Of a DNA stretch of 64,000 nt, positions 63,143-64,000 are shown piece after piece. Source of the stretch: Paenibacillus sp. OK003. Its GTDB lineage: Bacteria > Bacillota > Bacilli > Paenibacillales > Paenibacillaceae. The stretch lies in the NCBI RefSeq assembly GCF_900109515.1, contig NZ_FOBD01000004.1, forward strand, positions 310,001-374,000, written 5' to 3'. The notes beneath the pieces are model-generated. The model ran no database searches. It saw only the letters and a program-made list of their open reading frames with translations, and was not told where the DNA came from. Position 1 is the first letter of the stretch; the number at the start of each line of letters is the position of its first letter. The translations under genes were made by a program, and so were the position numbers.

Positions 63143-63817
63143 ATGAAACGTGCTTACTTGTTATTAATGATTGTGCTTACCCTTAGCGCATGCGAACAGA
63201 TTAATACTAGTACTAATGAAGATAACACTGCCGTAGTTGTAGGTGATACGAATGGGAAGGATTCTAAAAACACAGAAATTTCGCTGAGCACAAAAGGGGA
63301 TTTATCAAAAGTTCCCACAGAATTTTTAGCTCAGAACGAAAGTGATCTATCTGCTGGGGATTCTGAAATGGCTTATAAAATGTGTGCAGAAGCTCTGTCT
63401 GGATATTATAAAGCGATTTGGAACGGCTCGGACATTGATTTGGATACTTATATCGATAACGAAAACCTTAAACAATATACGCAAAAAAAAGTTTCATCTC
63501 AATATGATTTATTTCTTAAGAACAAGCTTACATATAATCAGGTGACAGGCGTTGATATTGATGCTAGACAAGTAGAGTATGTTGGAGGGGATAAGAGTTT
63601 TTATTATTTGAAATTAGATGCACGTGTTCATAAGGATATAGGTAACTTTGCTGAAACTACTGAATTTCTTGTGCAAAATTTGAATGGAAAGTTAGTTATT
63701 GTTGATTGGTATACTAGTAGTAAGGATAGTTATGATTCCACTGTACGTGGAGATACTCAGACTATTGACAATCCTGATATCTGGAATAACAGTGAATGGG
63801 TGAGCACAATGAACTGA
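63143..63817 (+). CDS. Uncharacterised lipoprotein, intact paralogue
   Basis: 224 aa from ATG 63143 (TGGAGG 8 nt upstream). Signal peptide with lipobox LSAC (Cys17), an N-terminal low-complexity linker rich in Asn/Thr/Asp, then an alpha/beta domain (YKMCAEALSGYYKAIWNGSD, TYNQVTGVDID, EFLVQNLNGKLVIVDWYT). The domain resembles NTF2-like or small extracytoplasmic folds only in general layout; I do not recognise the family. The broken copy is at 59396. A weak promoter with TATAAT at 62971 lies in the 348-bp upstream gap, which also holds a cre-like site. Confidence 0.75.
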   Translation: MKRAYLLLMIVLTLSACEQINTSTNEDNTAVVVGDTNGKDSKNTEISLSTKGDLSKVPTEFLAQNESDLSAGDSEMAYKMCAEALSGYYKAIWNGSDIDLDTYIDNENLKQYTQKKVSSQYDLFLKNKLTYNQVTGVDIDARQVEYVGGDKSFYYLKLDARVHKDIGNFAETTEFLVQNLNGKLVIVDWYTSSKDSYDSTVRGDTQTIDNPDIWNNSEWVSTMN

Positions 63818-63876
63818 TTGAATTTCCCGTAGCAATTGGATTGTAGTCTTCAATGGTTTAAACGGGTACATATTTT

Positions 63877-63943
63877 AAAAACGTCGTCAAAGGGCGTGGC
63901 TCGCATTTACAAGTGTTAGCCACTGTCCCATATGACGTTTTTC
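63877..63943 (+). terminator. Terminator of the lipoprotein gene
   Basis: AAAAACGTC pairs with GACGTTTTT and an inner GTGGCT/AGCCAC pairing. Nothing recognisable follows to 64000. Confidence 0.85.
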
Positions 63944-64000
63944 AGTTGCAAAATCCGCTCTACGTCTCTTCATCCGGTGAAGGGCGAAGGTGCGGCCTTC

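Overview
The window looks like a chromosome segment of Paenibacillus (Bacillota). Supporting signs are moderate GC content, strong AGGAGG-type ribosome sites, frequent GTG/TTG starts, LicT-type antitermination, Bacillus-type Fur, LexA and cre motifs, and many secreted plant-polysaccharide enzymes. Assignments come from reading the sequence alone. No database search was run.

Layout. 1-6.6 kb: a partial PhzF-like gene, a GNAT remnant, a DJ-1/PfpI protein, a cyclase-family hydrolase, a small gene with a textbook SOS promoter, and a broken oppA divergent from a fused OppDF ATPase. 6.7-13.3 kb: a beta-glucoside locus of two GH1 6-phospho-beta-glucosidases, licT and bglP, each preceded by its own ribonucleic antiterminator (RAT) and terminator. 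13.3-20.7 kb: LysR, an ankyrin protein overlapping an NCS2 permease, a PilZ protein, a merR-GNAT-hydrolase operon with a MerR-type promoter, and a SUKH gene. 20.8-26.7 kb: ECF sigma factor with DUF4179 partner, pectate lyase, a VOC protein and an M20 amidohydrolase. 26.8-29.6 kb: a secreted carboxylesterase behind two cre/RAT modules. 29.7-34.1 kb: Fur-boxed AraC regulator with an MFS exporter, then small uncharacterised genes. 34.2-38.2 kb: a RAT-controlled DUF1593 lipoprotein, then an RsbQ-type hydrolase paired with a PAS-GGDEF protein. 38.2-44.3 kb: truncated pectate lyase-like lipoprotein, DUF2625 and SUKH genes, an MFS exporter and a Ca2+ P-type ATPase. 44.5-53.5 kb: iron uptake (AraC-binding-protein fusion like Btr, two Fur-boxed binding proteins, a ferredoxin reductase-like enzyme, a fused FecCD permease) interrupted by uppS and cueP. 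53.6-64 kb: an aminotransferase, two GH43 arabinoxylan enzymes, a membrane AraC regulator, and an intact lipoprotein gene with a frameshifted copy.

The genes form three programmes. (1) Plant-polysaccharide use: GH43s, pectate lyase, beta-glucoside PTS and GH1 enzymes under cre/CcpA and LicT/RAT control. The RAT elements extend to an esterase and a DUF1593 lipoprotein that are not sugar-catabolic genes in the usual sense. (2) Iron acquisition under Fur. (3) Signalling: a c-di-GMP synthase apparently gated by an RsbQ-like sensor hydrolase, plus a PilZ protein that could be an effector.

The strongest candidates for follow-up are the seven RAT elements, the RsbQ/PAS-GGDEF pair with a complete Ser96-Asp219-His247 triad, the SOS-promoter small gene, and a GH43 enzyme with a carbohydrate-binding module inserted inside its C-terminal beta-sandwich.
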